Assembly: GCF_042682745.1 (NCBI RefSeq)
Contig: NZ_JBHUIO010000011.1
Location: 496,001-560,000, forward strand
Direction: 5' to 3'
Length of the DNA stretch: 64,000 bases
Origin: Tumebacillus_A lipolyticus
GTDB taxonomy: Bacteria > Bacillota > Bacilli > Tumebacillales > Tumebacillaceae
Every line of letters begins with the position of its first letter. Within the stretch, counting starts at the first letter, position 1. This document shows positions 51,067-59,653 of the stretch, piece after piece. Position numbers and translations under genes: made by a program. The notes beneath the pieces are model-generated. The model was not told where the DNA came from. It saw nothing but the letters and a program-made list of their open reading frames with translations, and made no database searches.

Positions 51067-51255
51067 AATCACCCCCCCCTCCTATGCGCTTTTTCTATTG
51101 TGACGGTCTAGTGCGAACAGAACCGAAATCGACACATTCCTTCATACATTGTACCATTTTTCACGGAGCCTATACAGCCGAACCGCGCATTCTTTTGTGT
51201 TACAATTATCCTTGGGAAATAGCCTTCCCAATCTGGATCGGAAGGATGAACCGCC

Positions 51256-51510
51256 ATGAGTCGAAGAATCGAGAAAGTGGATGTCTGCATCGGCAACCTG
51301 GACAAGGGCACCGAGTGGGTCATCGAAAGGTTGAAAGAGGAGTTCCCCGACCTGAAAGGCCAACGCTGGGGTTGTCTCGGCAACTGCGGTGAATGTTACA
51401 AACGACCGTTTCTGCTCGCCGAGGATCGCTGGCTGTACGAAGCGGCGACCAAAGAAGAACTCCTTGAAAAAATTCGTCCTGATCTGAATATAGTAGATTC
51501 CTCCAAGTAG
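51256..51510 (+). CDS. DUF1450 protein (YuzB-like)
   Basis: An 84-residue small protein with CIGNLDKGTEW, then CLGNCGECYKRPF: cysteine motifs typical of DUF1450, possibly binding a metal or iron-sulfur cluster. It is the only plus-strand gene in this neighbourhood and has its own terminator. Confidence 0.85.
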   Translation: MSRRIEKVDVCIGNLDKGTEWVIERLKEEFPDLKGQRWGCLGNCGECYKRPFLLAEDRWLYEAATKEELLEKIRPDLNIVDSSK

Positions 51511-51520
51511 TATGACAAGA

Positions 51521-51555
51521 AACCACCTGTCCGCGCTGAGACAGGTGGTTTTTTG
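51521..51555 (+). terminator. Terminator of the DUF1450 gene
   Basis: Stem AACCACCTGTC/GACAGGTGGTT followed by TTTT. On the minus strand it also faces the DUF2922 gene. Confidence 0.85.
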
Positions 51556-51558
51556 CAG

Positions 51559-51774
51559 TTAGATCGCCAGTTCTGACGTCTCCGTCTGCACGATGCGCGC
51601 TTTGACTTTTGAGACGAGTCGACCTTGGATGAAGCCGAAGACAGACTTTTGCAAGATCAGATCCATCACCGCTCCCACCGCGCTCGGCGTGAGGTCAGCT
51701 TTCGGCTCAGGGATGGTGATCTTCACCTTCTTGTTCATGTCGGTCAGAAAGAACAGTTCGAGTTCTCGTTTCAT
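51559..51774 (-). CDS. DUF2922 protein
   Basis: A 71-residue protein with the family pattern ELFFLTDMNKKVKITIPEPKADL and AVMDLILQKSVF. DUF2922 and DUF1659 genes are regularly adjacent in Bacillales, as here. Function unknown. Confidence 0.85.
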   Translation of the reverse strand: MKRELELFFLTDMNKKVKITIPEPKADLTPSAVGAVMDLILQKSVFGFIQGRLVSKVKARIVQTETSELAI

Positions 51775-51802
51775 CTTCTAGCACCTCCTCTTTTTTCTGC
51801 GA

Positions 51803-52024
51803 TCACATGCGGATCAGATCTTCGCGGTCGACGCGCTGGATCGAGCTCAGCCGCCACGACGACAGCGATGCGAGCGCCTCGCCCACTTCGTACAGATCGG
51901 TCGCGTTCACGGTCGGCAGGATGCGCGGATACGACTTGTCTTTGTACACCGCGTTCCCCTCCTGATCCACCCCTGTCTGCAGGCGCAGCACCATGCTGGA
52001 AAACCCTTTGTTGATGTCGATCAT
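51803..52024 (-). CDS. DUF1659 protein
   Basis: A 73-residue protein (MVLRLQTGVDQEGNAVYKDK, then PTVNATDLYEVGEAL), characteristic of DUF1659. It is 28 bases upstream of its DUF2922 partner and co-oriented. Function unknown. Confidence 0.85.
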   Translation of the reverse strand: MIDINKGFSSMVLRLQTGVDQEGNAVYKDKSYPRILPTVNATDLYEVGEALASLSSWRLSSIQRVDREDLIRM

Positions 52025-52121
52025 CCGAATCCCTCCTCGGCAGTTTGTCGAAGCTCTTCTTGAGCCTCACACCTTCTCTATGCGGCCAAGCGGGCCGATC
52101 GGGGACAACGTCTAAAAAAAT

Positions 52122-52158
52122 GAAAAACCCCAGCCGAGAGAGACCCGACTGGGGTTTG
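52122..52158 (-). terminator. Terminator of the YjcZ-like small gene
   Basis: Stem AAACCCCAG/CTGGGGTTT with inner pairing and a T-rich tail on the minus strand, 13 bases after the stop. Confidence 0.8.
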
Positions 52159-52170
52159 CTGAAACAGGTG

Positions 52171-52287
52171 TTAGCAGCCACCCGCTCCTGCGCCGTAACC
52201 ATAGCCCGGAACGAGCAGGAAGAACAGAACGAAGATGATCAGAAACACAACCGCCCAACGGGTGTATGCGCCAAACGCTCCGTACAT
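52171..52287 (-). CDS. YjcZ-like small membrane protein
   Basis: A 38-residue protein: MYGAFGAYTRWAVV, a hydrophobic helix (FLIIFVLFFLLV), then a Gly/Tyr-rich tail PGYGYGAGAGGC. This is the pattern of YjcZ-family sporulation-associated peptides. A strong AAGGGGGG ribosome site precedes ATG at 52287, and a terminator follows. Confidence 0.75.
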   Translation of the reverse strand: MYGAFGAYTRWAVVFLIIFVLFFLLVPGYGYGAGAGGC

Positions 52288-52474
52288 CGAACAAACCCCC
52301 CTTTCAAGCATGGGTTTTGTCGCAACTCAAGACTTTGCCCTGAGTGATAGTACAGTAGATGCAGTTGTCCTGCTTTTCGTTCGCGACAGCTGCCCCGTTC
52401 CTCGCAAAATTGGACGAATGGTGTCCCCGTCCTCGCTCGATCCTCCCCTTGCGCCCCGCCATCCCCTCGCGGTG

Positions 52475-53650
52475 CTAGTCGTTGAGGTAGGCGAGCACGC
52501 CTGCCACCAGCACCTGCACCCCGAGCGGCAACACGCGCTCGTCGATGTCGAACGCAGGGTGGTGCACATTGTAGCTCTCCACGAGTGGCTGCGGATGCTT
52601 GCAACCTAAAAATGTGAAGCAGCCGGGCACCTTTTGCAGAAAATAGGCGAAATCTTCACCGCTCATCTGCGGCGGTGCGTCTAACACCCTCGCTGCTCCG
52701 AACATGTCGATGCAAACTTTGCGCATCAGCGACACCGCCTCGCGATCGTTGACCAGCACCGGGTACTTGAACTGGTAATCGAGCTCAGCAGACGCGCCAA
52801 AAGATGCTGCGATCCCGCTGGCGATGCTCTCGATGCGCTTGGGCATCTCCTCGCGCAAGAGCGGGTCGAACGTGCGAACCGTCCCGGTCAGCTCGACCGC
52901 ATCTGCGATCACATTGCTCTTGGTGCCGCCTCTGATCGTGCCGATCGACAGCACGGCCGTCTGCGTGGGATCGACAGCGCGCGAGACCACCTGTTGCAAG
53001 GCGGTGACCACTTGGGCTGCGATCGGGATCGCATCGATCGCCATGTGCGGATAGGCGCCGTGGCCGCCCTTCCCTCTGATCGTCAGGGTGAACTCGTCAG
53101 CAGATGCCATCGCAGGGCCTGGGGAGACGGCGACGATGCCAGCAGGAGCGACCGGAGCCATGTGGATGCCAAACGCCATGTCCACCCCGTCCAGCACGCC
53201 CGCTTCGATCATCGGCGCCGCACCGCCCGGCCCTTCCTCCGCCGGCTGAAAGATAAACAGAACATCGCCCGCCAATTGATCGCGCAATTCTGATAACAGA
53301 GTAGCTGCGCCGAGCACGATCGTCGTGTGCGCATCATGACCGCAGGCGTGCATGACGCCAGGCACGGTGCTCGCATAGTCGCACGTCTTCAGATCTTGGA
53401 TCGGCAGCGCATCCATATCGGCGCGCAACGCGACCGTCTTGCCGCTCTTCGCGCCGCGCAGTCGCCCGACCACCCCGGTCTTGGCGATGCCCGTCTCCAC
53501 CTCAAGCCCCAGCTCGCGCAGCCAATCGGCCACGACCTTGCTCGTCCGCACCTCTTCAAACCCCAGCTCTGGATGACGGTGCAGATCTCGCCTCGTCTCG
53601 ACCAGCTTCGGGTACAGCTCACCAATCCTTTGCCCCATCCACTCTTTCAT
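52475..53650 (-). CDS. M20-family amidohydrolase/peptidase
   Basis: A 391-residue metal-dependent amidohydrolase of the HipO/YxeP/AmaA class. RRDLHRHPELGFEE is at about 20-33, the metal site ACGHDAHT near 102, and EEGPGGAAPMIEAG near 136. Likely substrates are N-acyl amino acids (compare N-acetyl-Cys, N-acyl-Met or hippurate). ATG at 53650 has GGGGTGG upstream. Confidence 0.88.
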   Translation of the reverse strand: MKEWMGQRIGELYPKLVETRRDLHRHPELGFEEVRTSKVVADWLRELGLEVETGIAKTGVVGRLRGAKSGKTVALRADMDALPIQDLKTCDYASTVPGVMHACGHDAHTTIVLGAATLLSELRDQLAGDVLFIFQPAEEGPGGAAPMIEAGVLDGVDMAFGIHMAPVAPAGIVAVSPGPAMASADEFTLTIRGKGGHGAYPHMAIDAIPIAAQVVTALQQVVSRAVDPTQTAVLSIGTIRGGTKSNVIADAVELTGTVRTFDPLLREEMPKRIESIASGIAASFGASAELDYQFKYPVLVNDREAVSLMRKVCIDMFGAARVLDAPPQMSGEDFAYFLQKVPGCFTFLGCKHPQPLVESYNVHHPAFDIDERVLPLGVQVLVAGVLAYLND

Positions 53651-53709
53651 ATGCTCCACCCCTTCTCGTTCCTGCTTCACCTTCTGCCTTACTAATTCGA
53701 AAGCGATAG

Positions 53710-53737
53710 AAAAAGACCTCCTGTGCGGGAGGTCTTT
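53710..53737 (-). terminator. Terminator of the C26 amidotransferase gene
   Basis: Stem AAAGACCTCC/GGAGGTCTTT followed by T's on the minus strand. Confidence 0.8.
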
Positions 53738-53752
53738 CGGTCTTTGCTCATT

Positions 53753-54472
53753 TTATTGCGCTTTGCAAGCGTTGACAAACGCTTCGAACAGCCGCAGAAC
53801 TGCGCTGTCTTTGCGCCACATGTTTTCCGGATGCCATTGCACGCCGACCAGGAACGGTCCGTCCTGGCGCTCGATCGCTTCGATCACTCCGTCCTCCGCG
53901 ACGCCGGACACGACCAGTCCGGGCGCCACATCGCGCACCGCTTGGTGATGATAGGTGTTGGTGCGGATGCTGATCGCGCCGAAGATCTCATGGAGCTGCG
54001 AGCCTGCGGTGATGTTCACATGGTGAGCGCCAAACCAGCGCGGCGCATTTTGGTTGTGCTGAATCAGTTCGCCAACCTTTTGAGAGGGCAGGTCTTGGTA
54101 GATCGTTCCCCCCATCAGGACGTTGATCACCTGAACGCCTCTGCAGATGCCGAGCACCGGCTTTCCCTGATCTTGCATTTCGTCAAACAAGATCGTCTCC
54201 AGCCAGTCGCGCTCTGGGCACATCTCGCCGTTGCCGGGAACCGGTTGCTCGCCGAACAGGGTGGGGTCCATATCGACCCCGCCGCCGAGCAGCAGACCGT
54301 CCAGCTTTTGTGCCAACGCGCGGACATGCTCTTCCTTCTCCAAAAAGGGGATGGCGAGCGGAATGGCGCCCGCCTCTGCCAGCGCGTTCGTATATCCTTC
54401 GCCGACGAACACGCCCGACACTTCCCGCGAAAGGGGATGCAGATACCCAGTGACCCCGATGAGTGGTTTCAT
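53753..54472 (-). CDS. Class I glutamine-amidotransferase-like hydrolase (peptidase C26, PuuD-like)
   Basis: A 239-residue protein. Nucleophile Cys is in GICRGVQVINV near 112, His/Glu in VQWHPE near 215, and the oxyanion GGGVDMDP near 65. PuuD-type enzymes hydrolyse gamma-glutamyl-GABA in putrescine use; other family members act on different gamma-glutamyl amides. No puu genes are adjacent, so the substrate is open. Confidence 0.85.
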   Translation of the reverse strand: MKPLIGVTGYLHPLSREVSGVFVGEGYTNALAEAGAIPLAIPFLEKEEHVRALAQKLDGLLLGGGVDMDPTLFGEQPVPGNGEMCPERDWLETILFDEMQDQGKPVLGICRGVQVINVLMGGTIYQDLPSQKVGELIQHNQNAPRWFGAHHVNITAGSQLHEIFGAISIRTNTYHHQAVRDVAPGLVVSGVAEDGVIEAIERQDGPFLVGVQWHPENMWRKDSAVLRLFEAFVNACKAQ

Positions 54473-54516
54473 AGTTGTCGCTCCTTCTCTCACGCTCGCA
54501 AAACGGTTCGCAGGGA

Positions 54517-55785
54517 TTACTCAGCCCACGAATCGAGGTAGCGCGCTTGCTCTTCCGACAGGGTGTCGATGCCCACACCCCACGTTTTCAGGCGCAGGTT
54601 CGCCACATATTTGTCCATCTCTTCCGGCACGGTGTAGACGTGCGGTTCGAGGTTTTTGCCTTCTTCGACGATCCAGCGCAGACCCATCGCCTGCAGGGCG
54701 AACGTCATGTCCATCACTTCGGCCGGATGTCCATCGCCAGCTGCGAGGTTGACCAGGCGTCCTTCTGCCAACAGGAAGACGCGACGGCCGTCCGCGAAGG
54801 TGAACTCTTCGATGTTTTTGCGCACTTCGCGCACGTTGGTGGAGAGCGCGTGCAGATCCGGCTTGGAGATCTCCACATCGAAGTGGCCTGCGTTGCAGAG
54901 GATCGCTCCGTCCTTCATCACTTCGAACGCCTCTTTGGTGATGCAATCTTTGTTGCCGGTGACGGTGACGAAGAAGTCGCCGTGCTTCGCCGCTTCGACG
55001 ATCGGCATCACCTCATGGCCGTCCATGATCGCTTCCACCGCTTTGATCGGATCGATCTCGGTGACGATGACGCGCGCGCCCAGACCTTTCGCCCGCATCG
55101 CGACGCCCTTGCCGCACCAGCCGTAGCCGACGACGACAGCCGTCTTGCCCGACACGACGAGGTTGGTCGTGCGCATGATGCCATCCCAGACCGATTGTCC
55201 AGTCCCGTAGCGGTTGTCGAACAGGTATTTGCAGAACGCATCGTTGACTGCGACCATCGGGAATTTCAATGCGCCTTCCTTGTCCAAGGACTTCAGGCGC
55301 AGGATGCCGGTCGTCGTCTCTTCACAGCCGCCGACGATGCTCTCCATCAGCTCTTTGCGGCTCGGGTCGCTGTGCAGGGTGGACACGAGGTCGCCGCCGT
55401 CGTCGATGATCGCGTCCGGCTTGAAGTCGAGCGCCTTGTTGATGTGATCCATGTACTCCTCATGCGAGCAGCCGTGGATCGCATAGCAGGTCACGCCGCG
55501 CTCGACGAGCGCCGCCACGACATCATCTTGGGTGGAGAGGACGTTCGATGCGCACATCGCAACATCGGCGCCGCCCGCTTTGATCAGCAGGCCGAGATAA
55601 GCGGTCTTCGCCTCCAAGTGCAAGCAGATGACGATGCGCTTGCCTTTGAACGGTTGTTCCTGTTCAAACTGTTCTTTCAGCGTATTCAACAGGGGCATGT
55701 GTTGCGCCACCCAGTCGATCTTCAGATGACCGGACGGAGCGAGGTTGATGTCTTTAATGATCGAATTACCGATTGCAGTGGACAA
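54517..55785 (-). CDS. ahcY: Adenosylhomocysteinase
   Basis: A 422-residue NAD-dependent enzyme that hydrolyses S-adenosylhomocysteine to adenosine and homocysteine. CLHLEAKTAYL and the NAD site VVVGYGWCGKGVAMRAKGLG are clear. The start appears to be TTG at 55785 after AGAGGTGAT. No SAM or SAH riboswitch is evident in the 180-base upstream gap. AhcY is not universal in Bacillales, many of which use the Pfs/LuxS route, so this marks the methyl-cycle type of the host. Confidence 0.95.
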   Translation of the reverse strand: MSTAIGNSIIKDINLAPSGHLKIDWVAQHMPLLNTLKEQFEQEQPFKGKRIVICLHLEAKTAYLGLLIKAGGADVAMCASNVLSTQDDVVAALVERGVTCYAIHGCSHEEYMDHINKALDFKPDAIIDDGGDLVSTLHSDPSRKELMESIVGGCEETTTGILRLKSLDKEGALKFPMVAVNDAFCKYLFDNRYGTGQSVWDGIMRTTNLVVSGKTAVVVGYGWCGKGVAMRAKGLGARVIVTEIDPIKAVEAIMDGHEVMPIVEAAKHGDFFVTVTGNKDCITKEAFEVMKDGAILCNAGHFDVEISKPDLHALSTNVREVRKNIEEFTFADGRRVFLLAEGRLVNLAAGDGHPAEVMDMTFALQAMGLRWIVEEGKNLEPHVYTVPEEMDKYVANLRLKTWGVGIDTLSEEQARYLDSWAE

Positions 55786-55965
55786 GAAAAATCACCTCTA
55801 TGTAAATGATTTGGAGTACCGAAAATATCAATTACCATTATACTACATGACGCTAAAAATCGCGAAGTGAATTAATCAGGGAAAACTCGCGTTTCACAGC
55901 CGGTCTGAAGCGCCTTCCCCCACTCGCCGCAAACACCCTTTCGCCAGCATCATGTCCTTGCTCAC

Positions 55966-57246
55966 TCACGCGCCATCCGATCGATCGAGCCCGCATTTGC
56001 GCAGCAGCCGCTCTCGGCGATGGGCCAGCTCTCGAAGCTCCTCCTCCAGGCTGAGCGAGCGCAAGGCGGAGCGCCTGTTTTGCACGATCTCGATCGTCTC
56101 GGTCGTGAGCAGCAGCGCCCGCCGATGTTCACGCGCCTTGTGCTCATAGTATTTGGCGAGCTCGATGCGCGGCGCCGTCTGCCACATCCCGCCACCGTCG
56201 AGCAGCTCCTGCCACAGGAGGACTGCCCGCTCATACAGCCCGCGCCGCTTGTAGATCAGCGAAAGTTTCCACAGCGCTTCCCGCACATAGTCCTGCTCTT
56301 CCATCTGCGACACTTTGACCAGACAGGCCTCGCTCGAATCCCCCTGCTCCCACTCCGCATACCAGCGGGACAGCCCGAACAGCTCCTCAGGATGGGTCGC
56401 GCGGTGCAACGGCTCGTCGACCAGCAGGCCGATATGAGCGGACAGCGTGGCCAAAGTTAATATATCGTGGACGTTGTGCGTGAAAATTCCGGTCAACCGC
56501 CGCGCATCGCCGTCCGTCTGGTAGGCGAAGTAAAGCTCTGGCGCCATCTTCCCCGGCGTGTCATCCACTCTGGCAAACCCGAGCACCTCCTGTTCCAAAG
56601 TGATCAGCTTGCAGTTGGCGATCACCTTCTTCCACAGGCGACGGGCAGGCGGCAACAGGTCGAGATGGAGCATCGGTGGAAGCGGAAGCCTCGCCAGCGT
56701 GAAGCGGGTCTCCAACAGCTTCCAGTCAAACCCTTTTCCGTTGAAGGACACCATCGCTCGAAACCTGCCGAGCAGTTCGGAGAGCGCGTAGAGCAGCGCC
56801 CGCTCCTCCGCATAATTTCGCAAGAAGAACTGCCGCACGACAAATTCATCATCCTCATAGAAGCCGATCCCGAACAGAAAGATAAAGTTCCCCGCTCCCG
56901 ACCCGAGTCCGGTCGTCTCCGTGTCGAAGAAGCAGACCTCCTGCCAGTCGACCGGCTCCTCCTTGATCTTGCACACCTGATACAGCACAGCGAGCGGAAG
57001 GTGGCGCGTGCGAGCCAGCGGATAGTGACCGTGTGACGAGAGCACATCGAAGCGCACATCTCGGCAATAGCACCGCCCATACGGCGTCTCCAGCTCCATG
57101 CCTGGCAGCGCCCGCTCGACCGCGCTCTCCGGCAACTCGCCCGACAGCGACTCCGCCTCCGCCACCAGCTCGTCGAGCGTCGTCTCTCCCCCGCCGAGCG
57201 CCATCTCCTTCTTATAGCTTTGCAACCGATCCCGCAAGCTACGCAT
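55966..57246 (-). CDS. yprB: YprB-like RNase-H-fold exonuclease domain protein
   Basis: A 426-residue protein with a DnaQ/RNase-H-like nuclease domain: acidic pair in FFDTETTGLGSG (Asp108, Glu110), later VSFNGKGFDWKLLETR and a final HNVHDILTL Asp. A C-terminal TPR-like helical region follows (about 300-400). In B. subtilis yprB follows the DExH helicase gene yprA; here the upstream side is occupied by the recombinase island. Start ATG at 57246 after GAGGAGGG. Confidence 0.85.
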   Translation of the reverse strand: MRSLRDRLQSYKKEMALGGGETTLDELVAEAESLSGELPESAVERALPGMELETPYGRCYCRDVRFDVLSSHGHYPLARTRHLPLAVLYQVCKIKEEPVDWQEVCFFDTETTGLGSGAGNFIFLFGIGFYEDDEFVVRQFFLRNYAEERALLYALSELLGRFRAMVSFNGKGFDWKLLETRFTLARLPLPPMLHLDLLPPARRLWKKVIANCKLITLEQEVLGFARVDDTPGKMAPELYFAYQTDGDARRLTGIFTHNVHDILTLATLSAHIGLLVDEPLHRATHPEELFGLSRWYAEWEQGDSSEACLVKVSQMEEQDYVREALWKLSLIYKRRGLYERAVLLWQELLDGGGMWQTAPRIELAKYYEHKAREHRRALLLTTETIEIVQNRRSALRSLSLEEELRELAHRRERLLRKCGLDRSDGA

Positions 57247-57314
57247 CCAATCCCTCCTCTCGGCTCAGTTTTTGTGCGATCACTGTCGTTTCATAGTTGG
57301 ATATATGCTACTAC

Positions 57315-57349
57315 AAATAAAACCCCTTTGGCAATCAAGCCAAAGGGTC
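57315..57349 (-). terminator. Terminator overlapping the recombinase stop
   Basis: Stem CCCTTTGGC/GCCAAAGGG around a 6-base loop, then TTTTATTT on the minus strand. The TGA stop lies in the loop. Confidence 0.85.
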
Positions 57350-58912
57350 ATATTTGAGCCGGATATAGAGGTCGAAAACAGAGGAGCGCCTACCCTTTCC
57401 TTTTTGCAGAACTTCCAATTCTACTCTGTTAAACACATTTAGCAACAGAATGTTTTTTCTGGCCCTACTGTTCAAGCGATGATATACGTTGATCAAACTG
57501 GAAATACTCTCTTGCACTTTATTCACATTAATTTCCACTTTCTTCTCTTCCCGTATTTCATGTAGACTGAGGTACTTTTTTTGTTTTTCCAGATCTTCCA
57601 ATTCAACCTGGTACTTTGCTTTTCGATCTTCAAATTCCTGTTTGCTGACCGTCCCATCAATGACTAAATCATATGCACGTTCCAATTTCTGTTGTACTGT
57701 GTCTTGATGCTGTTGGAGTTGCTCAATCAGTCTCGCCGAGTTGATGCAATCATTGCTGGAGCTCCCTTCTATTGTTGTTTCTATCCCCTTTTTGAGTTGT
57801 GCTTGATCCAACACAAATTGATTTAGGATCTCAATCAATCTTGTTTCTACATCTCGATACTTCACATACACGCCACACATACAGCGTAAAAATTCCTTCT
57901 CATAGATGGAACTTCCCCCATTCTTCTTCTCATAACGCTGAACAGAATATTGCCGCACCATCTTCTTCCCACAATTATGACAAGAGATCAATGAAGCAAG
58001 TTCACACAGCGAAAAGTCTGTAGTCACCGACTGTTTAGATTTGGTATCTTTCAAACGATTCTGACAGGACTGCCATGTTTCATCGTCAATAATTGATTCG
58101 TGAGCCTGTTCAACTACGATCCATTCCTCCTTTGGACGCATCACAACTTTACCATTTCTTTTTTCAGTCATCCGAAAATTGACCTGCCCAATGTATACAG
58201 GTTTCTTTAACATTCGATGAATTACTTCTGGTTGCCAATTTTGCTTGCCAGTAGCTGTACGTATCTCAAGTTTCCTTAAGTGAGTGGCGATAGAATAGTA
58301 TCCCATTTTTTGATGGGCATATAGGTCGAAAATCAAACGAACAACTTCAGCTTGATCTTCTTCAAGTTCCAATTTTTGAGTTTTCTCGTTGAATTTATAA
58401 CCAAAGGGAACAGTACCAGCCATCCACTTCCCCTGCATAGAGTAATTGTAACGTGCTCCCATCAAACGCTCCCTTGTTGTCTCAAATTCCTCCCGCGACA
58501 GGAACAGTTCGAATCGAATTTGACGTAGATCTGATGGGTTCTTAGGGTCATAGATTTTATATGGTGTGATGATAAAGATTCGGCACTGTTGCAGCATGTC
58601 ATAAATACGCCCCATGTCCGTATAGCTCCCACGACCCATACGACTGATTTCTTTGACGGCAATTGCATTCCACTTTCCAATCTGCAATTCTTCAATGATT
58701 TCTTTAAAAATGGGTCGAGTATCAATTTTGTCACCTGATCCAATCTCAAAACGTTGCTCGTATGGAACTCCCCATTCGGCCAACACGCGATTCATTAACT
58801 GCTTCTGTTCAGACAGTGTATCTTCACCCGTTCTCCGTTCTCTTTCTTCGTCCTGTCTGGAACGTCTTATGTAGTTGATAATAGCCGTGATTTCTCTAGG
58901 CAGTTTAGACAC
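57335..58912 (-). CDS. Large serine recombinase
   Basis: A 525-residue site-specific recombinase. The resolvase domain has the catalytic Ser18 in YIRRSRQDE and the later VKEISRMGRG segment. The Recombinase domain (about 170-285) includes GKWMAGTVPFGYKF and HRMLKKPVYIGQV. A zinc ribbon (CHNCGKKM, then CMCGVY) and a C-terminal coiled coil complete the integrase class. The start is GTG at 58912 with AGAGGTGAT eight bases upstream. It probably mobilised the island that carries the Wadjet genes. Confidence 0.92.
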   Translation of the reverse strand: MSKLPREITAIINYIRRSRQDEERERRTGEDTLSEQKQLMNRVLAEWGVPYEQRFEIGSGDKIDTRPIFKEIIEELQIGKWNAIAVKEISRMGRGSYTDMGRIYDMLQQCRIFIITPYKIYDPKNPSDLRQIRFELFLSREEFETTRERLMGARYNYSMQGKWMAGTVPFGYKFNEKTQKLELEEDQAEVVRLIFDLYAHQKMGYYSIATHLRKLEIRTATGKQNWQPEVIHRMLKKPVYIGQVNFRMTEKRNGKVVMRPKEEWIVVEQAHESIIDDETWQSCQNRLKDTKSKQSVTTDFSLCELASLISCHNCGKKMVRQYSVQRYEKKNGGSSIYEKEFLRCMCGVYVKYRDVETRLIEILNQFVLDQAQLKKGIETTIEGSSSNDCINSARLIEQLQQHQDTVQQKLERAYDLVIDGTVSKQEFEDRKAKYQVELEDLEKQKKYLSLHEIREEKKVEINVNKVQESISSLINVYHRLNSRARKNILLLNVFNRVELEVLQKGKGRRSSVFDLYIRLKYDPLA

Positions 58913-59046
58913 TCCAAAATCACCTCTTTTTTAGTAGTAGCTATATGTAAGCACGATCAAAAAAATCGCTCTTTGGCGTTGGACAGTCACTAAGATAAAC
59001 TCGTCTCCAAGTTCCAGCAGCTCTTCTCTTGAGACCCAATGTGGAC

Positions 59047-59078
59047 GAAAAAACACCTCCCACGCACGGAAGGTGTCC
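59047..59078 (-). terminator. Terminator downstream of the small peptide gene
   Basis: Stem GACACCTTCC/GGGAGGTGTT with a TTTTTT tail on the minus strand, 24 bases after the peptide stop and ahead of the recombinase. Confidence 0.7.
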
Positions 59079-59101
59079 AGTCGATGTATAAATATTCATT
59101 T

Positions 59102-59236
59102 TTAGGAAGAAATAACTCCTTCTGGTCTGGGTGGTTGGATTTCTGCTTCACTGGAACTTTGTTGATGACCGATCAAGGTGAACACACATGTAAGCCCAAT
59201 GAAAGCAACGTAAACCATGAATAATGACTTTTTCAT
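59102..59236 (-). CDS. Secreted Phr/AimP-like small peptide
   Basis: A 44-residue ORF with a signal-peptide-like N-terminus (MKKSLFMVYVAFIGL onward to about residue 23) and a short polar tail ending IQPPRPEGVISS. The Shine-Dalgarno AAGGGGGAG is excellent, and a terminator follows. The plan resembles Phr or arbitrium AimP pre-peptides, but no Rap, AimR or RNPP receptor is visible in the island part seen here. It could instead be a small secreted or membrane peptide of another kind. Confidence 0.55.
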   Translation of the reverse strand: MKKSLFMVYVAFIGLTCVFTLIGHQQSSSEAEIQPPRPEGVISS

Positions 59237-59269
59237 CCCGACTCCCCCTTTCTGTCACAAATTGCAGAA

Positions 59270-59419
59270 TTAAGTGAATGACTCCCCTCTGCAATCAGAT
59301 TGTACCTCATCTTTTTTTGCGTCGCCTACCTCTTTATCACGTTCGTTAGGGGTTAGCCAGAGTGTCTTCGTTGTTTTCAATACACTAAATTCATACATGT
59401 CGGACCACACGAATACCAT
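59270..59419 (-). CDS. Small ORF upstream of the peptide gene
   Basis: A 49-residue ORF (contains KTTKTLWLTPNERDKEV and an acidic/Lys tail). It has no clear ribosome site and ends 33 bases before the secreted-peptide gene on the same strand. It looks protein-like in composition and could be a small gene or the remnant of a larger one. Its 5' end lies very close to a divergent plus-strand small gene, so only one of the two starts may be right. Confidence 0.3.
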   Translation of the reverse strand: MVFVWSDMYEFSVLKTTKTLWLTPNERDKEVGDAKKDEVQSDCRGESFT

Positions 59420-59446
59420 GATTCAAAAGTCGGAAGGGGTGTTGCC

Positions 59447-59632
59447 ATGGGCCACGATCAAATCCTGAAAACACACGACTGCGTTTCTGGTAAAACTTAT
59501 GTTCTTCACCCAAGCAAACAGACTACGGAAGCAGACATCACAAATATTCACAACCTAATTGCAAAACTTCTCGTAGATGACTATTTGGATACTCACCAAA
59601 ATTTTCAAGAAAGTACAAATACCACAACCTGA
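59447..59632 (+). CDS. Small hypothetical protein of the island
   Basis: A 61-residue protein (MGHDQILKTHDCVSGKTYVL, then ITNIHNLIAKLLVDDYL). AAGGGGTG precedes the ATG and a terminator follows at 59619. This plan, a short helical protein beside a recombinase, suggests an element-borne accessory gene. No family recognised. Confidence 0.5.
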   Translation: MGHDQILKTHDCVSGKTYVLHPSKQTTEADITNIHNLIAKLLVDDYLDTHQNFQESTNTTT

Positions 59633-59646
59633 GCGGTTGTGGTATT
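59619..59646. terminator. Bidirectional terminator between the small gene and jetD
   Basis: Stem AATACCACAACC/GGTTGTGGTATT around a 5-base loop between convergent genes. Confidence 0.8.
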
Positions 59647-59653
59647 ACATTTT

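Noticed and set aside
55786..55965. SAM or SAH riboswitch upstream of ahcY
   Set aside because: No recognisable riboswitch core in the short AT-rich gap.
58943..59068. A 41-codon minus-strand ORF between the peptide gene and the recombinase, as a remnant of a disrupted host gene
   Set aside because: Its start lies inside the terminator stem and I cannot match it to yprA or another host protein from sequence alone.
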